A stretch of 64,000 bases of DNA from Metapseudomonas otitidis (GTDB lineage Bacteria > Pseudomonadota > Gammaproteobacteria > Pseudomonadales > Pseudomonadaceae), in NCBI RefSeq assembly GCF_900111835.1, contig NZ_FOJP01000011.1:168180-232179 (forward strand), given 5' to 3'. Of the stretch, positions 19,384 to 27,929 are shown piece after piece (the stretch's first letter is position 1; the number at the start of each line of letters is the position of its first letter). Made by a program: the position numbers and the translations under genes. The notes beneath the pieces were generated by a model. It worked only from the letters and a program-made list of their open reading frames with translations, was not told where the DNA came from and searched no databases.

Positions 19384-20274
19384 ATGCACCCGAAAGCCCT
19401 GCCTCCCCTGAACTGGCTGCGCGCCTTCGAAGTCTCGGCGCGGTACCTCAACTTCACCCACGCGGCGGAGGAGCTGCACCTCACCCAGGGGGCGGTCAGC
19501 CAGCAGATCCGGCAGCTGGAAAGCCACCTCGGGGTGGCGCTGTTCAAGCGCCTGCCCCGGGGCCTCGGGCTGACCGAGGAAGGCCAGTCCTACCTGCCGG
19601 TGGTGCAGGACGCCATCACCCGGCTGGCGGTGGGCACCAACGAGATCTTCGGCCAGCACAAGCGCCGGCCGATCAAGGTCCGTGGCAGCCTGTCGTTCCT
19701 GCACTTCTGGCTGGCACCCCGGCTGGCGGACTTCCGCCGCGCCCACCCGCAGCTGGACATCCGCTACATCAGCAACCTCTGGGTGAAGGAGCTGGACGGC
19801 GAGGACGACGTGGAGATCCGCTGGGGCCACGGCCAATGGCCGGGGCTGGTCTCCCAGCGGCTGACCTGGGACACGCTGTTCCCGGTGTGCGCGCCGGAGC
19901 TGCTGGCCCAGGGCCCGCTGCGCGAGCCGCGCGACGTGGCCCGCCACCCGCTGCTGCACGTGCTGGGCTACGAGGAGGGCTGGGGCTACTGGTTGCAGCG
20001 CGCCGGCGCCGATGACGTCGACTACGCCACCGGCCCGCAGTTCGACACCCTGGTATCGACCCTGCGCCTGGCCGAGCTGGGGCAGGGCATCGCCCTGGCG
20101 CGCTCCTCCATGGTCGAGGACCTGCTGCGCGAAGGGCGCCTGGTGGAGCTGTTCGACTGCCGCATCGAGGCCAGCGAATCCTTCTACCTGGTCAGCGGTT
20201 CCGGCACCGACCTGCATCCGGATGCCCAGGCCTTCGCCACCTGGCTGGTGGCCCAGGCCCACCGTTCCACCTGA
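19384..20274 (+). CDS. LysR-family regulator (GcvA-like)
   Basis: A 296-residue LTTR. The N-terminal HTH (NWLRAFEVSARYLNFTHAA followed by LHLTQGAVSQQIRQLE) is of the GcvA/AmpR subgroup, followed by a periplasmic-binding-like effector domain. It lies between the permease and the threonine-synthase-like gene on the same strand, with only 13 bases to the latter, so it is likely to be co-transcribed with and to control this amino-acid locus. Confidence 0.9.
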   Translation: MHPKALPPLNWLRAFEVSARYLNFTHAAEELHLTQGAVSQQIRQLESHLGVALFKRLPRGLGLTEEGQSYLPVVQDAITRLAVGTNEIFGQHKRRPIKVRGSLSFLHFWLAPRLADFRRAHPQLDIRYISNLWVKELDGEDDVEIRWGHGQWPGLVSQRLTWDTLFPVCAPELLAQGPLREPRDVARHPLLHVLGYEEGWGYWLQRAGADDVDYATGPQFDTLVSTLRLAELGQGIALARSSMVEDLLREGRLVELFDCRIEASESFYLVSGSGTDLHPDAQAFATWLVAQAHRST

Positions 20275-20287
20275 GCTTGGAGTGAAC

Positions 20288-21658
20288 ATGCATTACGTGA
20301 GTACCCGCAGCGCCTCGGTGCGCGCGGATTTCCGCAGCGTCGTGCTGTCGGGGCTGGCCCCCGACGGCGGCCTGTTCGTGCCGGCCAGCCTGCCGGTGTT
20401 CAGCGTGCAGGAGATCGCCACCTGGTCCTGGCTGCCCTTCGAGGAGCTGGCCTGGCGGGTGATCGCCCCCTTCGTCGGCCAGGCCATCGCCGAGGACGAC
20501 CTGCGCGGGCTGCTCAAGGCCTGCTACCAGGGTTTCGGCCACCGCGCCATCGCCCCCTTGCGCCAGGTGGACCGCAACGAATGGGTGCTCGAGCTGTTCC
20601 ATGGACCCACCCGCTCCTCGAAGGATTTCGCCGCCCAGCTGCACGCGCGCCTGGCCCGTCACTTCCTCGAACGGGAAGGGCGTGAGGCCCTGGTGCTCGG
20701 CGCCACCAACGGCGACACCGGCCTGGCGGCGGTTGCCGCCTTCGGCGAGTGCCCGTGCAGCCGGGTGGTGATGCTCTATCCCGAGCAGGGCGTGCCAGGC
20801 GATCGCCTGGTGGCGTTGCAGGCGGCCGAGTCCGCACGGGTTCAGGGCATCGCCGTGGCGGGCAGTTTCGACGACTGCCAGCGCCTGGTGTCGCGGCTCT
20901 TCAGCCAATGGCCCAGCGAGCACCTGGCCATCGGCTTCAACTCCTCCAACTGGGTCGGCGTGCTGGCGCAGATCGTCTTCTACTTCCACGCTGCGCTGCA
21001 GTTGGGCGGCGGCCAGCGTCCCATCGGCTTCAGCATTCCTGCCGCCAGCTTCGCCGAGGTCTATGCCGGTTACGTGGCGCAGAAGATGGGGCTGCCGGTG
21101 AACCAGATCATCGTCTCCACCAACCGCAACGACGCCTTGCACCAGTTCATCCACCGCAACCGCTATGGCACCTGCGAGGCCCGCTCGACGCTGTCGCCGG
21201 CCATGGATTTCTCGGTGTTCTCCAACGTCGAACGGCTGGTCTGGGAACTCTACGACCATGACGACCAGGCCGTGCGCCGGTTGATGGAGCACCTGGAGGC
21301 GAGCGGCGAACTGAGCATCGCCAACGCGCCCTGGCTGCAGGCGCGGATGCTGATCGACTCCTACGCCGTGGACGACGCCCAGACCGAGGCGGAGATCGTC
21401 GCGCTGTTCCGCGACACCGGCCTGTGCATTGACCCGCACACCGCCACCGGCGTCCTGGCCGCGCGGCTTTACCGGCGCAGCGTGGTGACCCCGATGGTCA
21501 CCCTCGGCCAGATCGCGCCGGAGAAGTCCGCCGCGCTGCTGGCCCGCCTGGGCGCCTGGCCGGCACCGCTGCCGGCCCGGGCGGCGCCGCGCGCCCACGC
21601 CCGCTGCCATGCCCGCACGGACCTGGAGGGCCTGCGCCAGGCCCTGGCCGGGGCCTGA
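20288..21658 (+). CDS. divergent threonine-synthase-like PLP enzyme
   Basis: A 456-residue fold-type II PLP enzyme that aligns along its length with bacterial ThrC (HYVSTR start, IAPLRQ, ELFHGPT, DPHTATGVLAAR, TPMVTLGQIAPEK near the end). The PLP lysine is kept: Lys112 in HGPTRSSKDFAAQL. Other catalytic-loop positions differ from housekeeping ThrC: GATSGDTG has become GATNGDTG, the segment after it has GVPGDRLVALQ in place of the usual VSxxQ pattern, and the phosphate-binding PTGNFGD reads PAASFAE. It is therefore probably a paralogue with another substrate, or altered function. It lies 13 bases after the LysR gene and 13 before the Lrp gene. Confidence 0.85.
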   Translation: MHYVSTRSASVRADFRSVVLSGLAPDGGLFVPASLPVFSVQEIATWSWLPFEELAWRVIAPFVGQAIAEDDLRGLLKACYQGFGHRAIAPLRQVDRNEWVLELFHGPTRSSKDFAAQLHARLARHFLEREGREALVLGATNGDTGLAAVAAFGECPCSRVVMLYPEQGVPGDRLVALQAAESARVQGIAVAGSFDDCQRLVSRLFSQWPSEHLAIGFNSSNWVGVLAQIVFYFHAALQLGGGQRPIGFSIPAASFAEVYAGYVAQKMGLPVNQIIVSTNRNDALHQFIHRNRYGTCEARSTLSPAMDFSVFSNVERLVWELYDHDDQAVRRLMEHLEASGELSIANAPWLQARMLIDSYAVDDAQTEAEIVALFRDTGLCIDPHTATGVLAARLYRRSVVTPMVTLGQIAPEKSAALLARLGAWPAPLPARAAPRAHARCHARTDLEGLRQALAGA

Positions 21659-21671
21659 GGACGCGACCGCG

Positions 21672-22109
21672 ATGAAGCGCATCCTCGACCCGCTGGACGA
21701 GCGGATACTGGCCGAGCTGACCGCCAACGCGCGGATCGCCCACGCCGAGCTGGGCACCAAGGTGAACCTGTCGCGCAACGCGGTGCGCCAGCGCATCGAG
21801 CGCCTGGAGCGCGACGGGGTCATCCAGGGCTACACCCTCAAGGTGGGCGAGGGGCGGCGTGCAGCGGCACTGATCAGCGCAGTGATCTTCGTCTACCGCC
21901 ACGACCGCATGCGCGGTGAAGAGGTGCTGCGGGACCTGCGGGCTATTCCCGAGGTGACCCAGTGCGACGTGATGAGTGGCGAGTTCGACCTGATGCTGCG
22001 GGTCGAGGCCGCCACGCCGGATCGCGTCCACGGCGTCTGGCGGCAGATCGCCGGGATTCCTGGCGTGGCCAATACCGTCACCTCGTTCGTGCTTTCCGCC
22101 GTCATCTGA
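21672..22109 (+). CDS. Lrp/AsnC-family transcriptional regulator
   Basis: A 145-residue regulator with an N-terminal HTH (LDERILAELTANARIAHAEL and LSRNAVRQRIERLERDGVI) and a C-terminal RAM/AsnC ligand domain (CDVMSGEFDLMLRVE). Such proteins sense amino acids; several control adjacent amino-acid catabolic genes (for example mdeR or bkdR in Pseudomonas). The ATG at 21672 is chosen because it starts immediately before the HTH. A strong terminator follows, then the homoserine dehydrogenase gene. Confidence 0.93.
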   Translation: MKRILDPLDERILAELTANARIAHAELGTKVNLSRNAVRQRIERLERDGVIQGYTLKVGEGRRAAALISAVIFVYRHDRMRGEEVLRDLRAIPEVTQCDVMSGEFDLMLRVEAATPDRVHGVWRQIAGIPGVANTVTSFVLSAVI

Positions 22110-22132
22110 CCCCCTCCTCGCTCCACGACCCG

Positions 22133-22165
22133 GGCCCCGGCACGCCACACGTGCCGGGGCCTTTT
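22133..22165 (+). terminator. strong rho-independent terminator after the Lrp gene
   Basis: A perfect 11-bp stem (22133-22143 with 22151-22161), 7-base loop and TTTT tail. It separates the LysR/ThrC-like/Lrp unit from the dehydrogenase pair. Confidence 0.88.
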
Positions 22166-22237
22166 CGTCTGCGCCCGGTGCACGCCGCCGCAGCCCCAGG
22201 GGGCGGGCCGTGGGGCCGCTCCGGCACTGGGCAGAAC

Positions 22238-22262
22238 GCCCAATGAATACAGCAGATTGGCC
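22238..22262 (+). promoter_or_regulatory. inverted repeat upstream of the homoserine dehydrogenase gene, possible operator
   Basis: GCCCAAT (22238-22244) and ATTGGCC (22256-22262) form an imperfect inverted repeat with half-site centres about 18 bases apart, 68 bases before the ATG at 22330. The spacing would suit a dimeric regulator such as the adjacent Lrp protein; this is inference only. Confidence 0.3.
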
Positions 22263-22329
22263 TATTCAACTGCCACAGGCCGGCTCTTAGGCTGACCCCA
22301 TCGAGCAAACGCCGGATTGGAGGCACCTG

Positions 22330-23373
22330 ATGACCGAATACAAGATCGCCCTCGTGGGCTTTGGTGGAGTGAACCGTGGCCTGGCCCGCCTGGTGGCCGA
22401 GCGCAACGGGGCCTGGCAGCGCGAGCTGGGCTTCAGCCTGAAAATCGTCGGGGTCACCGACCTGTTCCTCGGCTCCCTCATCGACCGCAACGGCCTCGAC
22501 GCCGCCCAGCTGGCCAACCTGCCCGTCACCCAGGGGGCGCTGGCCAGCCTGCCGGGCGGCACCGCCGAGGCCTTCAACGAGGCCGTGATCAAGCAGTCCG
22601 GCGCGGACCTGATCGCCGAGGCCACCTTCACCAACCCGGTGGACGGCGAACCCGCCACCACCTTCTGCCGCTGGGCCCTGGAGAGCGGCAAGCACGTGGT
22701 CACCACCAACAAGGGGCCGATTGCCCTGCATGGCGCCGAGCTCAAGGCCCTGGCCAAGCGCAACGGCGTGGCCTTCGAGTACGAAGGCGCGGTGATGAGC
22801 GGCACCCCGGTGATCCGCATGGCGCGACAGACCCTGGCGGGAGCCGGCATGGTCGGCTTCGAGGGCATCCTCAACGGCACCTCCAACTACGTGCTGACCC
22901 GCATGGAGGAAGGCCTCGGCTTCGACGAGGCGGTGGCCAAGGCCCAGGCGCTGGGTTACGCCGAAGCCGACCCGACGGCGGACGTGGAAGGCCACGACGT
23001 GCGCCTGAAGGTGGTGATCCTCGCCAACGAGCTGCTGGATGCCCACCTCTCGGTGAGCGACGTCGCCTGCAGCGGCATCAGCGCCCTGACCCCGGCGGAC
23101 CTGACCCAGGCCCGGGAGGAGGGTGCTCGCTGGAAACTCATCGGCTCTGCCCAGCGCCAGGCCGATGGCTCGGTGGCTGCGCGGGTGGAGGCCCGCAAGC
23201 TGGACCTCGGCCACCCGCTGGCCGGGATCAGCGGCGCTACCAACGCGGTGGCCTTCAACACCGAACTGCTGGGCGCGGTCACCGTGTCCGGACCGGGTGC
23301 CGGCCGTATCGAGACCGCCTTCGCGCTGCTCTCCGACATCGTCGCCCTCCATGCCACCCACGGCCGCCCGTAA
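22330..23373 (+). CDS. short (ACT-less) homoserine dehydrogenase
   Basis: A 347-residue NAD(P)-dependent dehydrogenase. Rossmann motif GFGGVNRG at residue 10; the catalytic-domain signature [15 protein letters not shown] and [16 protein letters not shown] is that of homoserine dehydrogenases. The biosynthetic Pseudomonas Hom is about 430 residues with a C-terminal ACT domain for threonine feedback; that domain is absent here. Loss of feedback, a catabolic-looking neighbourhood and an immediately following aldehyde dehydrogenase suggest it oxidises homoserine to aspartate semialdehyde rather than making homoserine. It begins a two-gene unit, with 16 bases to the next gene. Confidence 0.92.
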   Translation: MTEYKIALVGFGGVNRGLARLVAERNGAWQRELGFSLKIVGVTDLFLGSLIDRNGLDAAQLANLPVTQGALASLPGGTAEAFNEAVIKQSGADLIAEATFTNPVDGEPATTFCRWALESGKHVVTTNKGPIALHGAELKALAKRNGVAFEYEGAVMSGTPVIRMARQTLAGAGMVGFEGILNGTSNYVLTRMEEGLGFDEAVAKAQALGYAEADPTADVEGHDVRLKVVILANELLDAHLSVSDVACSGISALTPADLTQAREEGARWKLIGSAQRQADGSVAARVEARKLDLGHPLAGISGATNAVAFNTELLGAVTVSGPGAGRIETAFALLSDIVALHATHGRP

Positions 23374-23389
23374 GCCCAGGAGCCTGCCC

Positions 23390-24808
23390 ATGACCGTTTC
23401 GTCCCTGGCCTTGGCCACCGCTGTCGAGCCCTCCGGCATCGACGTACACAACCCCTTCGACGGCAGCCTCGTCGGCAGCGTGCCCTGCCTGGGCGCCGCC
23501 GATGTGCCGGCCCTGCTGGCCAGTGCCCGCGAGGGTGTACGCCAGTGCGCGGCGCTGCCCCGGCACCGTCGCGCCGCCATCCTGGAGGAGGCCGCCCGCC
23601 GGGTGGAGCAGGAGGCCGCCGTCTTCGCCGCGCTGATCGTCGCCGAGGCCGGCAAGACCCTGCGCCAGGCCCAGAAGGAGGTGAAGCGCTGCATCAACAC
23701 CCTCAAGCTTTCCGCCGAAGAGGCGCGGCGCAATGCCGGCGAGGTGGTGCCCTTCGAATCCTACGAGGGCTCCGAGTCCCGCCAGGGCTGGTTCACCCGT
23801 GAACCCCTGGGGCTGATCGTCGCCATCACCCCCTACAACGACCCGCTCAACCTGGTGGCGCACAAGCTCGGGCCGGCCATCGCCGGGGGTAATGGCGTGC
23901 TGCTCAAGCCGTCCGAACTGGCTCCGCTGTCGGCCTGCAAGCTGGTGGATTGCCTGCGCCAAGCGGGCCTGCCGGAGGCCGTGGTGACCATCGCCACCGG
24001 CGGCGCGGAACTGGGCAAGGCGCTGACCTCGGCCCGGGAGGTGCGGATGATTTCCTTCACCGGTGGCTTCGTCACCGGCGAGCACATCGCCCGCAACGCC
24101 GGCCTCAAGAAGCTGGCGATGGACCTGGGCGGCAACGCACCGGTCCTGGTGCTGGACGACTGCGAGCTGGAAGCCACCGTCGAATCCTGTGTCTCCGGTG
24201 CGTTCTGGGCCGCCGGGCAGAACTGCATCGGCACCCAGCGCCTGCTGGTGCAGGCCTCGATCTACGCCGAGTTCCGCGAGCGCTTCGTCGCCCGTACCCG
24301 CGCGCTGGTGGTGGGTGACCCGGCCCGTGCCGAGAGCGACATGGGCCCGATGATCACCGAGCAGGCCGCCCGCGCCACCGAACAGGTGGTGGCCGAGGCC
24401 CTCGCCGAGGGAGCGACCCTGCTGTGCGGCCAACGCCGCGAGGGTGCGCTGTATCACCCCACGGTGCTGGAAGGGGTGGACCATCGCAGCCGCCTGTGGC
24501 GCCAGGAGGTGTTCGCGCCCGTGGTGGTGCTGGAGCCTTTCGAGACCCTGGAGGAGGCCGTGGCCCTGGCCAACGAACCGGAGTACAGCCTGCACGCCGG
24601 CATCTTCACCCGCGACCTGCGTCGCGCCCTCTGGGCGGCCCGGCGCATCGAGGCCGGCGGCGTGATGATCAACGACTCCTCCGACTACCGCTTCGACGCC
24701 ATGCCCTTCGGCGGCTTCAAGTACGGCAGCCTGGGCCGCGAGGGCGTGCGTTTCGCCTACGAGGACATGACGCAGCCCAAGGTGGTCTGCATCAACGACC
24801 TCAACTGA
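23390..24808 (+). CDS. NAD(P)-dependent aldehyde dehydrogenase, probably semialdehyde-oxidising
   Basis: A 472-residue ALDH-superfamily enzyme. The catalytic cysteine is Cys279 in [11 protein letters not shown], and [18 protein letters not shown] marks the cofactor-binding region. The general-base position 34 residues before the cysteine, usually Glu in ELGG, is Asp245 (MDLGGNAP). Its place directly after the homoserine dehydrogenase suggests oxidation of aspartate semialdehyde to aspartate. It is not the usual acylating Asd enzyme, which has a different fold. Tandem hairpins follow the stop. Confidence 0.9.
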   Translation: MTVSSLALATAVEPSGIDVHNPFDGSLVGSVPCLGAADVPALLASAREGVRQCAALPRHRRAAILEEAARRVEQEAAVFAALIVAEAGKTLRQAQKEVKRCINTLKLSAEEARRNAGEVVPFESYEGSESRQGWFTREPLGLIVAITPYNDPLNLVAHKLGPAIAGGNGVLLKPSELAPLSACKLVDCLRQAGLPEAVVTIATGGAELGKALTSAREVRMISFTGGFVTGEHIARNAGLKKLAMDLGGNAPVLVLDDCELEATVESCVSGAFWAAGQNCIGTQRLLVQASIYAEFRERFVARTRALVVGDPARAESDMGPMITEQAARATEQVVAEALAEGATLLCGQRREGALYHPTVLEGVDHRSRLWRQEVFAPVVVLEPFETLEEAVALANEPEYSLHAGIFTRDLRRALWAARRIEAGGVMINDSSDYRFDAMPFGGFKYGSLGREGVRFAYEDMTQPKVVCINDLN

Positions 24809-24818
24809 ACCGTCAGGT

Positions 24819-24886
24819 GACGACCCTTTGCGGTCGTCCTTTGCACCGGACGACGCCGCTCGCCGCGCCGCCCGGTGCGTTTTTTT
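24819..24886 (+). terminator. tandem terminator hairpins after the aldehyde dehydrogenase gene
   Basis: A 7-bp stem (24819-24825 with 24832-24838) is followed by a second hairpin with arms 24843-24849 and 24872-24878 and a run of seven T (24880-24886). The second is a good rho-independent terminator. Confidence 0.8.
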
Positions 24887-24889
24887 GGA

Positions 24890-25270
24890 TATGTCTGCGT
24901 AGCTGTTGTGAACCTAAGGAAGGCATTGCGCACCGAACGTGATGCGCACATCGATGAAGATTTTGGCGAAGACGTTGGAGCGGCCAAACGCCCCTTTCAG
25001 GAGGCCGAGCGGCATCGTCGTGTAAGGGGTTGAGCGACATGGATGTCGCGAGAGCGCTGCCGGGCCAGGGATGGCCCGTCAGCGCGGGCCCCGGAACGAT
25101 GATGGCGCGAGGGTAGTCTGGCGAAGCCAGACCCGTATGCAGGGGCAAGCGCTTTTGGTTCCTTTTCTGGCGACTGAGAAAAGGGACTCGCCTGGCAAGG
25201 CGAAACAGAAACCATCAGCAAAACTCGGCAATCGGCTTGGCAACAGACCTTCTAGCAACACTTAATGCAG
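24890..25270. repeat. hairpin-rich Pseudomonas-type intergenic repeat element, degenerate
   Basis: This gene-free stretch carries three compact perfect hairpins: 25034-25049 (GCGACAT/ATGTCGC), 25061-25078 (CGGGCCA/TGGCCCG) and 25116-25132 (GTCTGGC/GCCAGAC), then ATGCAGGGGCAAGCGCTTTT and a purine-rich tail ending in GCAAGGCGAAACAGAA. I recognise this order of hairpins and the GGGGCAAG...GGCGAAAC wording from repeated intergenic blocks of other Pseudomonas genomes, but cannot count copies here. Small open frames inside it (for example 25071-25265) look non-genuine. The rest of the 24809-25294 gap holds the terminators and the Rid promoter. Confidence 0.55.
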
Positions 25271-25294
25271 ACAGAGTTTTTTAGGGAGCCTTGC

Positions 25295-25648
25295 ATGATC
25301 ACGCGATTCCACGAGGGCCCGCGCATGGCCCAGGCCGTTGCCTACGGGCCGTTCTTCGAGACGGCGGGCATCTGTGCCGACGACCCGACGCTGGACATCC
25401 GCGCCCAGGCGCGCCAGGCCCTGGCGCACATCGACGCTTTGCTGGCGGAGGCCGGCCTCGGTCGCCGGGACCTGGTGCGGGTGCAGGCCTGGCTGGCCGA
25501 CTACCGCGACTTCGACGCCTTCAACGAGGTCTATGACGCCTGGCTGGCGGCAGGTCCGAAGCCGGTCCGTGCCTGTGTGGGCAGTGCCCTGGGCGGCTAC
25601 GCGGTGGAGGTCCAGGTGCTGGCCTATCGACAGTCGCCCGGCGCCTAG
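25295..25648 (+). CDS. RidA/YjgF-family protein
   Basis: A 117-residue Rid-superfamily protein. The arginine used for imine deamination is kept (KPVRACVGSALGGYAVEVQVLAY, where the R aligns with Arg105 of RidA). Archetypal RidA hydrolyses reactive enamines and imines, including those released by PLP lyases, which fits its position downstream of the PLP enzymes. The ATG at 25295 follows AGGGAGCC; the in-frame ATG 10 codons upstream is less likely because the Rid fold begins near the second. It might instead belong with the downstream GlxA-type regulator. Confidence 0.88.
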   Translation: MITRFHEGPRMAQAVAYGPFFETAGICADDPTLDIRAQARQALAHIDALLAEAGLGRRDLVRVQAWLADYRDFDAFNEVYDAWLAAGPKPVRACVGSALGGYAVEVQVLAYRQSPGA

Positions 25649-25760
25649 CGGGGGCGTGCCGTGACGCAGGGCACGGCGCGGTCAAACCGGGGGAGGCCGG
25701 CAACACGCGGGGCAGGTATGCTTTCGCTCCTTGTGTCGCACACGCTCCCCCGAAAAGAAC

Positions 25761-26711
25761 ATGAAGAATGTCGCCGTCCTCGTGTACCCCGACGTGCTGA
25801 TGCTGGATGTCTCCGGCCCGGTCGAGGTGTTCTCCATCGCCAACCGCTACCTGCCGCCCGAGCAGCAGTACCGGGTGTTCACCGTCAGCACCGGCGAGGC
25901 CATCGTGCGGGCCTCCAACGGCATGCGCCTGGTGGCGGACCACCTGCTGGACGATGCGCCTCGCGAGCTGGACCTGCTGCTGGTCCCCGGTGGTCCCGGC
26001 GCCTACAACTTCAACCAGCCGGAGCTGCTGCCCTGGCTGCGCGAAACCGTGGCGCGCACGCCCCGGCACGGTTCCATCTGCACCGGTGCGTTCATCCTCG
26101 GTGAGGCCGGGCTGCTGGACGAGCGTCGCGTCACCACCCACTGGAACTACACCGAACGCCTGGCGCGGCGCTTCCCCCGGGCCCAGGTCGAGGTGGACCG
26201 GATCTACCTGCAGGACGGGGAGCTGGTGACCTCCGGCGGCATCACCGCCGGCATCGACATGGCCCTGGCGATCCTCGCCGACGACCACGGCCGCAAGATC
26301 GCCGTGGACGTGGCCAAGGTGCTGCTGGTGGCCATGAAGCGCCAGGGCGGCCAGGCCCAGTTCAGCCCGCTGCTGGCAGAGGTGGCGCGGGAGGACACCC
26401 CCATCGCCCGCGCCCAGCGCCATGTGCTGGACCACCTGGCGGAAGACCTCAACGTCGAGGCGCTGGCCGGGGTCGCCGGGCTCAGCAGCCGCCACTTCGC
26501 CCGGTTGTTCACCCGCGAGGTGGGCATGACCCCCACCGCGTTCATCCACGACGCGCGCATCGACCACGCCCGGCGCCTGCTGGAAAGCACCGACCTGCCG
26601 CTCAAGACCATCGCCTTCCGCAGCGGCTTCGGCAGCGTGCGCTGCATGCGCGAGCTGTTCACCGAACGCCTCGGGCTCACCCCCGCGCAGTACCGCCACC
26701 AGTTCGGCTAG
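25761..26711 (+). CDS. GlxA-type regulator (DJ-1/PfpI domain plus AraC HTH)
   Basis: A 316-residue regulator. The N-terminal GATase-1-like domain (about 1-185) has LLVPGGPGAYNF and a cysteine at the nucleophile elbow (HGSICTGAFIL); the C-terminal AraC domain (about 215-316) has VAGLSSRHFARLFTREVGMTP and IAFRSGFGSVRCMRELF. Members of this class regulate arginine, carnitine and quaternary-amine catabolism in Pseudomonas (ArgR, CdhR, GbdR). The ATG at 25761 begins the first strand of the DJ-1 fold; an upstream ATG would add 10 unrelated residues. Confidence 0.92.
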   Translation: MKNVAVLVYPDVLMLDVSGPVEVFSIANRYLPPEQQYRVFTVSTGEAIVRASNGMRLVADHLLDDAPRELDLLLVPGGPGAYNFNQPELLPWLRETVARTPRHGSICTGAFILGEAGLLDERRVTTHWNYTERLARRFPRAQVEVDRIYLQDGELVTSGGITAGIDMALAILADDHGRKIAVDVAKVLLVAMKRQGGQAQFSPLLAEVAREDTPIARAQRHVLDHLAEDLNVEALAGVAGLSSRHFARLFTREVGMTPTAFIHDARIDHARRLLESTDLPLKTIAFRSGFGSVRCMRELFTERLGLTPAQYRHQFG

Positions 26712-26881
26712 TGGCCTCACCCGGGGCATGTCCGAATTACGCCCCTCGTTGTCCGCCTGGCTCCCCATGGTTTCGTTTTCGCCCGCAGGGCCGAGCGGCA
26801 TCATGGCTTCCACGATTGCGCGCCGCCCTCCATCCCTTCCGGATGGGGCTTCGGCGTCCGCAGAAAAAGGGAGGAGGGGCC

Positions 26882-27325
26882 ATGGAGACACAGGAGCAGG
26901 ACCGTGCCCGCACGGCGATCCACCTGGCGCCCTGGCAGCTGCAACGGGCCAAGGAGCTGATCGCGGCCCACCTCGGCCGTTCGCTGACGGTGGCCTGGCT
27001 GGCCCGTGAGTGCGGCCTGTCGCGTTGTCATTTCTCCCGCGCCTTCCAGGGCAGCACCGGGCTGTCGCCCCACCAGTGGCTGACCCGCGCGCGGCTGGAC
27101 CGTGCCCGGCAGTTGCTGCTGGGCGAGCGCACCGTTGCCGAGGTGGCCCAGGCCTGCGGTTTCACCGACCAGGCGCACTTCGCCCGGGTGTTCGTCCGTC
27201 ATGTGGGCACGCCGCCCAGCCAGTGGCGGCTGGCGCGCCTGCGGGAGCAGAGCGGAGCGCGCATGAGCCGGGGCATCGAGCACCCGGCCCCGCGCCCGTC
27301 GCGGCTTACTTGCCGATCAGAGTGA
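26882..27325 (+). CDS. short AraC-family regulator (DNA-binding domain only)
   Basis: A 147-residue protein that consists almost only of the two-HTH AraC domain (ARECGLSRCHFSRAFQGSTG and VAQACGFTDQAHFARVFVRHVG) with a 35-residue N-terminal lead and no ligand-binding domain. It resembles the product at 35245-35778, sharing the LxPWQxxRAKE lead and the GFxDQAHFxRxF helix. AGGAGGGGCC lies just upstream of the ATG. Its 3' end overlaps by 20 bases the end of the convergent ycaC gene. Confidence 0.88.
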   Translation: METQEQDRARTAIHLAPWQLQRAKELIAAHLGRSLTVAWLARECGLSRCHFSRAFQGSTGLSPHQWLTRARLDRARQLLLGERTVAEVAQACGFTDQAHFARVFVRHVGTPPSQWRLARLREQSGARMSRGIEHPAPRPSRLTCRSE

Positions 27326-27929
27326 AGTAGCTGGTCATCAGGTTGCGGTAGTTGGGGATGTGCTCGGAGAGCAGGTTGCCCAGCCCTTCGATGTCGTTGC
27401 GCCAGTCACGGTGCAGTTCGCAGGCGACGCTGAACCAGTTCATCAGCTGCACGCCGGCGGCGTTCATGCGCGCCCAGGCGGCCTGCTGCACGGTCTTGTC
27501 GAAGGTGCCCGAGGCATCGGTCACCACGAACACCTCGAAGCCTTCGGCAATGGCCGACAGCGCCGGGAAGGTCACGCACACGTCGGTCACCACGCCGGCG
27601 ATGATCAGTTGCTTGCGCCCGGTCTTCTTCACGGCGGCGACGAAGTCCTCGTTGTCCCAGGCGTTGATCTGGCCGGGGCGGGCGATGTAGGGCGCATCGG
27701 GGAACTGGGCCTTCAGCTCGGGCACCAGCGGGCCGTTGGGGCCCTGCTCGAAGCTGGTGGTGAGGATGGTCGGCAGGCCGAAGAACTTGGCGACGTCGCC
27801 CAGGGCCAGCACGTTGTTCTTGAAGTCGCTGGGGGTGAAGTCCTGCACCAGCGAGATCAGGCCGGACTGGTGGTCGATCAGCAGGACGACCGCATCGTCC
27901 TTGTTCAGGCGGTTGTAGGGCTTGGACAT
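27306..27929 (-). CDS. ycaC: YcaC-family cysteine hydrolase
   Basis: A 207-residue isochorismatase-fold protein, close to P. aeruginosa/E. coli YcaC in length and key positions: Asp19 (VLLIDHQSGL) and Cys118 (GVVTDVCVTFPALSAI). The third triad position, residue 84, is Arg (PYIARPG) where a Lys is usual in the superfamily. The substrate of YcaC is not established. AAGGAG lies upstream of the ATG. It is the second isochorismatase-fold protein in the window; the one at 11627 is clearly different in sequence. Confidence 0.92.
   Translation of the reverse strand: MSKPYNRLNKDDAVVLLIDHQSGLISLVQDFTPSDFKNNVLALGDVAKFFGLPTILTTSFEQGPNGPLVPELKAQFPDAPYIARPGQINAWDNEDFVAAVKKTGRKQLIIAGVVTDVCVTFPALSAIAEGFEVFVVTDASGTFDKTVQQAAWARMNAAGVQLMNWFSVACELHRDWRNDIEGLGNLLSEHIPNYRNLMTSYFTLIGK

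Noticed and set aside
25071-25265. 64-codon open frame in the repeat region before the Rid gene
   Set aside because: It lies within hairpin-rich repeat DNA, lacks a ribosome-binding site and has an unnatural composition; better read as part of the repeat.
16478-25648. Search for a canavanyl-tRNA deacylase-like (B3/4-domain) gene in the island
   Set aside because: No gene in the window fits; its absence leaves the canavanine assignment unproven.
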